DNA from: CALBZG01 sp964486295
GTDB lineage: Bacteria; Bacillota; Clostridia; Peptostreptococcales; Anaerovoracaceae
Direction of reading: 5' to 3'
DNA: 64,000 bases
Assembly (NCBI GenBank): GCA_964486295.1
Contig: CAZAMF010000005.1
Span: 1 to 64,000, forward strand
A program made the translations under genes and the position numbers. This document shows positions 61,579-64,000 of this stretch, piece by piece (position 1 is the first letter of the stretch; each line of letters starts with the position of its first letter). The notes under the pieces were generated by a model that did no database searches, had not been told where the DNA came from, and worked only from the letters and a program-made list of their open reading frames with translations.

Positions 61579-62046
61579 TCAATCTCCGAATTTTCCTGTT
61601 AGGTGCTCAACTGTGATTTGAACCGCAACACAATTTTCCCACTCATCTCTGATGTACACTTTCCCTTTTTCCATATAGCCGGCAGAATACTTCTCGATGA
61701 TGACTTCCAGCGCTTTTCGTTTGGCTGCACCGTCTTTTAGGATTTCCGCTTTACCGAAAGCGATAACACTTTTATAAAGTGTATTGAAATCCTGAGCTAT
61801 TACATTGTCCTGTGCGGTGACGCAAAACGATACCTTGGGTTCTCTTCGGATCGCATCCAGCTTGTGGCCTTCTGTTGCACAATGAAAGTAAATATTGCCG
61901 TCCTTATAGACAAAACTGACCGGCACTGTATATGGGTATCCTTCGTCTCCCAGCACACCCAATACCCCGTTTGAACTTTTTTCCAGAATGGATACAGCTT
62001 CTTCTCGGTCCATCTTGTTACCGATTCTTCTCATTTCTCTGAACAT
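61579..62046 (-). CDS. Pyridoxamine 5'-phosphate oxidase-fold protein (NimA-like)
   Basis: Flavin-binding split-barrel protein of 155 residues. It has the N-terminal MRRIGNKMDREEAVSIL pattern and the NGVLGVLGDEGYPYTVPVSFVY and IYFHCATEGHKLDAIRREPKVSFCV strands of the Pyridox_ox_2/NimA group. Such proteins are flavin or heme binders of varied function, some linked to nitroimidazole reduction; no function can be assigned here. It sits between tsf and pyrH, interrupting the usual rpsB-tsf-pyrH order, with GGAGGG before its ATG. Confidence 0.85.
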   Translation of the reverse strand: MFREMRRIGNKMDREEAVSILEKSSNGVLGVLGDEGYPYTVPVSFVYKDGNIYFHCATEGHKLDAIRREPKVSFCVTAQDNVIAQDFNTLYKSVIAFGKAEILKDGAAKRKALEVIIEKYSAGYMEKGKVYIRDEWENCVAVQITVEHLTGKFGD

Positions 62047-62117
62047 AATATCCCTCCACTTTTCACTGTAAACCGCAGAACCATGCAGAAACGCATCAAA
62101 TCACTATATCTATATAC

Positions 62118-62160
62118 AAAAAAAGAGCATCTCATCTGGTTATCAGAGTTGAAGCTCTTT
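62118..62160 (-). terminator. Terminator after tsf
   Basis: Stem based on AAAGAGC/GCTCTTT with further imperfect pairing inside, followed on the minus strand by T7. It separates rpsB-tsf from the PPOX-fold gene. Confidence 0.8.
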
Positions 62161-62174
62161 ATTGCGGTTCCGGT

Positions 62175-63089
62175 TTATTTGCCCATCTGCTTTGCAACTT
62201 CCTCGGCAAAGTTTTCTTCTTTTTTCTCTATACCTTCTCCAACTTCATATCGAATCATGAAAGCGACTCTGATAGGCTTGCCTATCTCAGCGGCAACCTT
62301 ATCAACGTACTGTTTAACAGTCAGTTCGCTATCCTTGACGAACTTCTGCTCAGTCAGGCAAACTTCCTTGATTTCTTTCTTGATTTTGCCTTCAACGATT
62401 TTGGCCACCATGTCGCCTTTTTTGCCTTCGTTGAGGACAAGCTGCGTCATGATTTTCTTTTCGCTTTCGATATATTCAGGATCTACGCAAGTTTCGTCTA
62501 CGAATTTAGGGCTCATCGATGCAACCTGCATTGCAAGGTCTCTGCCTACAACTGCGATTTCCTGAGCGGATGCTTCGGTTTCAAGACCTACTAAAACAGC
62601 GATCTTTCCGTTGCTGTGGAGATATCCCACATATTTGCAGCCGGGCGCCTCTGCTTTGAAATAACGGCGGATGTTCAGATTCTCGCCGATCTTTGCTATT
62701 TTCCCCTGCAGAGCGATTTTGATCGTGTCGGTTTCATCATATGGAAGCTCTAGGAACTTCTCAATATCATTTTCCTCCGCTTCAAGCGCTTTGTTTGCCA
62801 GCGCTTCAACAAAATCGATGAATTCTTCGTTTTTTGCCACAAAATCCGTCTCGGAATTGACTTCGATCACGGCAGCTTTGGTTCCGTCAGCGTTGAATGC
62901 CAGTCTTACAAGTCCTTCAGACGCGACTCTGTCTGCTTTTTTAGCCGCTTTGGCCAATCCTTTTTCACGAAGAAGTTCAACGGCTTTTTCCATATCTCCA
63001 TCTGCTTCTATCAGTACATTTTTGCAATCCATCATGCCTGCGCCTGTCATTTCACGCAGTTCTTTTACCATCTGTGCTGTAACAGCCAT
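62175..63089 (-). CDS. tsf: Elongation factor Ts
   Basis: Nucleotide exchange factor for EF-Tu. The 304-residue protein has the N-terminal UBA-like domain (MVKELREMTGAGMMDCKNVLIEA in two conserved parts), the NSETDFVAKNEEF motif and the long dimerisation region. It follows rpsB by 54 bases and ends at a terminator. Confidence 0.97.
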   Translation of the reverse strand: MAVTAQMVKELREMTGAGMMDCKNVLIEADGDMEKAVELLREKGLAKAAKKADRVASEGLVRLAFNADGTKAAVIEVNSETDFVAKNEEFIDFVEALANKALEAEENDIEKFLELPYDETDTIKIALQGKIAKIGENLNIRRYFKAEAPGCKYVGYLHSNGKIAVLVGLETEASAQEIAVVGRDLAMQVASMSPKFVDETCVDPEYIESEKKIMTQLVLNEGKKGDMVAKIVEGKIKKEIKEVCLTEQKFVKDSELTVKQYVDKVAAEIGKPIRVAFMIRYEVGEGIEKKEENFAEEVAKQMGK

Positions 63090-63143
63090 TTATATTACCT
63101 CCGATATTGCTTAATTATTATATCCCCTGATCCAACCTGCTGA

Positions 63144-63905
63144 TTATTCTGCTTCTTCCTCGCTCTTGGATTCATCTGCATCATTTTCTTCTGCCTTAGC
63201 AGCTGGGCCTTCATCATAGCTTTCGCCCTGATTGGCTTCGATAAGGGCGTCTGCCATGCAGCTTGCAATCAGTTTTACAGCTCTGATGGCGTCATCGTTT
63301 GCAGGGATCACATAATCGACATCGTCCGGATCACAGTTGGTGTCAACAATACCGATGATCGGAATGCCCAGGATTCTGGCTTCCTTTACGGCGATTCTTT
63401 CTTTTTTAGGGTCGACAACAAATAATGCGCCCGGCATGCCTTTCATATCTTTAATTCCACCCAGGAATTTCTCAAGACGTTCTAATTCAAGACGAAGCTT
63501 GCTTACTTCCTTTTTGGAAAGCTTTTCAAAAGTTCCGTCGGTTTCCATGGCTTTGATTTCGTTCAGTCTGGCGATCCTGCCGCTGATTGTCTTATAGTTT
63601 GTAAGCATTCCGCCCAACCAACGCTCACTTACAAAATACATGCCGCATCTGCCGGCTTCGTCAATGATGGCGGACTGTGCCTGTTTTTTGGTTCCAACAA
63701 AGAGAACCGGTCTTCCGGTTTCTCCGACCTGTCTCATGAAATCATAAGCTTCTTCGATCTTTTTTACAGTTTTCTGAAGATCGATGATATAGATCCCGTT
63801 TCTTTCTGTGAAGATGTACGGAGCCATTTTAGGGTTCCATCTTCTGGTCTGGTGTCCGAAGTGAACACCGGCTTCCAACAATTGTTTCATTGATACTACT
63901 GCCAT
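63144..63905 (-). CDS. rpsB: 30S ribosomal protein S2
   Basis: Small-subunit protein S2, 253 residues, with the family segments LLEAGVHFGHQTRRWNPKM, FVGTKKQAQ, RWLGGMLTN and IPIIGIVDTNCDPDDVDYVIP. The last 30 residues form an acidic tail (Glu/Ala/Asp). The ATG at 63905 has a strong AAGGAGG site; the frame to 63935 runs into the leader hairpin. Its promoter lies beyond or at the window edge. Confidence 0.97.
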   Translation of the reverse strand: MAVVSMKQLLEAGVHFGHQTRRWNPKMAPYIFTERNGIYIIDLQKTVKKIEEAYDFMRQVGETGRPVLFVGTKKQAQSAIIDEAGRCGMYFVSERWLGGMLTNYKTISGRIARLNEIKAMETDGTFEKLSKKEVSKLRLELERLEKFLGGIKDMKGMPGALFVVDPKKERIAVKEARILGIPIIGIVDTNCDPDDVDYVIPANDDAIRAVKLIASCMADALIEANQGESYDEGPAAKAEENDADESKSEEEAE

Positions 63906-63932
63906 TTTAATCCTCCTTGGTTTTCTTTCCTC

Positions 63933-63969
63933 CACCGGATTCGGGCATTTTCAAACCAAGACTCCGGTG
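63933..63969 (-). promoter_or_regulatory. Leader hairpin upstream of rpsB
   Basis: Perfect 7-bp stem CACCGGA/TCCGGTG (63933-63939 and 63963-63969) with a 23-base loop, ending about 28 bases before the rpsB start. No T-tract follows. Its place suggests an autoregulatory S2-binding leader, but the sequence continues beyond the window. Confidence 0.4.
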
Positions 63970-64000
63970 TGCGAATTCAAAATAGTCCATGTTCCTGAGG

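Overview
This window is a chromosomal segment of an anaerobic, low-to-mid GC Firmicute, most likely a member of class Clostridia. The evidence is the gene content and order: an hrcA-grpE-dnaK-dnaJ operon with a perfect CIRCE element, a Gram-positive type polC, a T-box leader in front of ileS, rubrerythrin, a nucleoside BMP/ABC system, the non-mevalonate genes dxr and ispG, and AGGAGG-type ribosome binding sites. No tRNA, rRNA, insertion sequence, prophage or CRISPR array was seen. Almost all genes lie on the minus strand; only rbr, rpsT and ileS are on the plus strand.

Reading in the direction of transcription from the right-hand end, the window holds the classic translation and envelope superoperon: rpsB-tsf, a PPOX-fold gene, pyrH-frr-uppS-cdsA-dxr-rseP-ispG-polC, a phenylacetate-CoA ligase/ACT pair, then rimP-nusA-ylxR-ylxQ-infB-rbfA-nrnA-truB-ribF, rpsO and pnp (63.9 to 38.4 kb). 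Next come a DUF1653 gene, a small membrane protein, cysK-cysE and a GNAT acetyltransferase (38.3 to 35.8 kb). These converge on ileS, which reads rightwards from its own T-box leader. ileS is divergent from argG-argH, which is followed by rlmN, a small P-loop protein and an omega-amidase-like hydrolase (32.0 to 27.0 kb).

From 26.9 to 18.3 kb there is a nucleoside salvage run: a BMP lipoprotein, a NupOPQ-like ABC transporter, an orphan DNA methyltransferase, a YitT protein, a membrane protein and purine nucleoside phosphorylase deoD. After the plus-strand rbr and rpsT, the left 17 kb is the second conserved Firmicutes cluster: lepA-hemW-(glpK-acyltransferase)-hrcA-grpE-dnaK-dnaJ-(MFS transporter)-prmA-rsmE-mtaB-HIT-rpsU-yqeY, then a LysE-family exporter. 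The genes in brackets interrupt an otherwise conserved order.

The most notable observations are these. PolC appears to lack the inserted DnaQ-like 3'-5' exonuclease domain. A MerR-type promoter appears to drive a leaderless transporter mRNA. IF2 carries an in-frame array of ten 10- or 15-residue repeats. An orphan beta-class DNA methyltransferase sits inside the nucleoside salvage run. A perfect hairpin lies between a candidate promoter and rimP-nusA. Several start codons are TTG or GTG; starts were chosen by ribosome binding site position and family N-termini, and are flagged where uncertain. I saw no clearly new multi-gene system.
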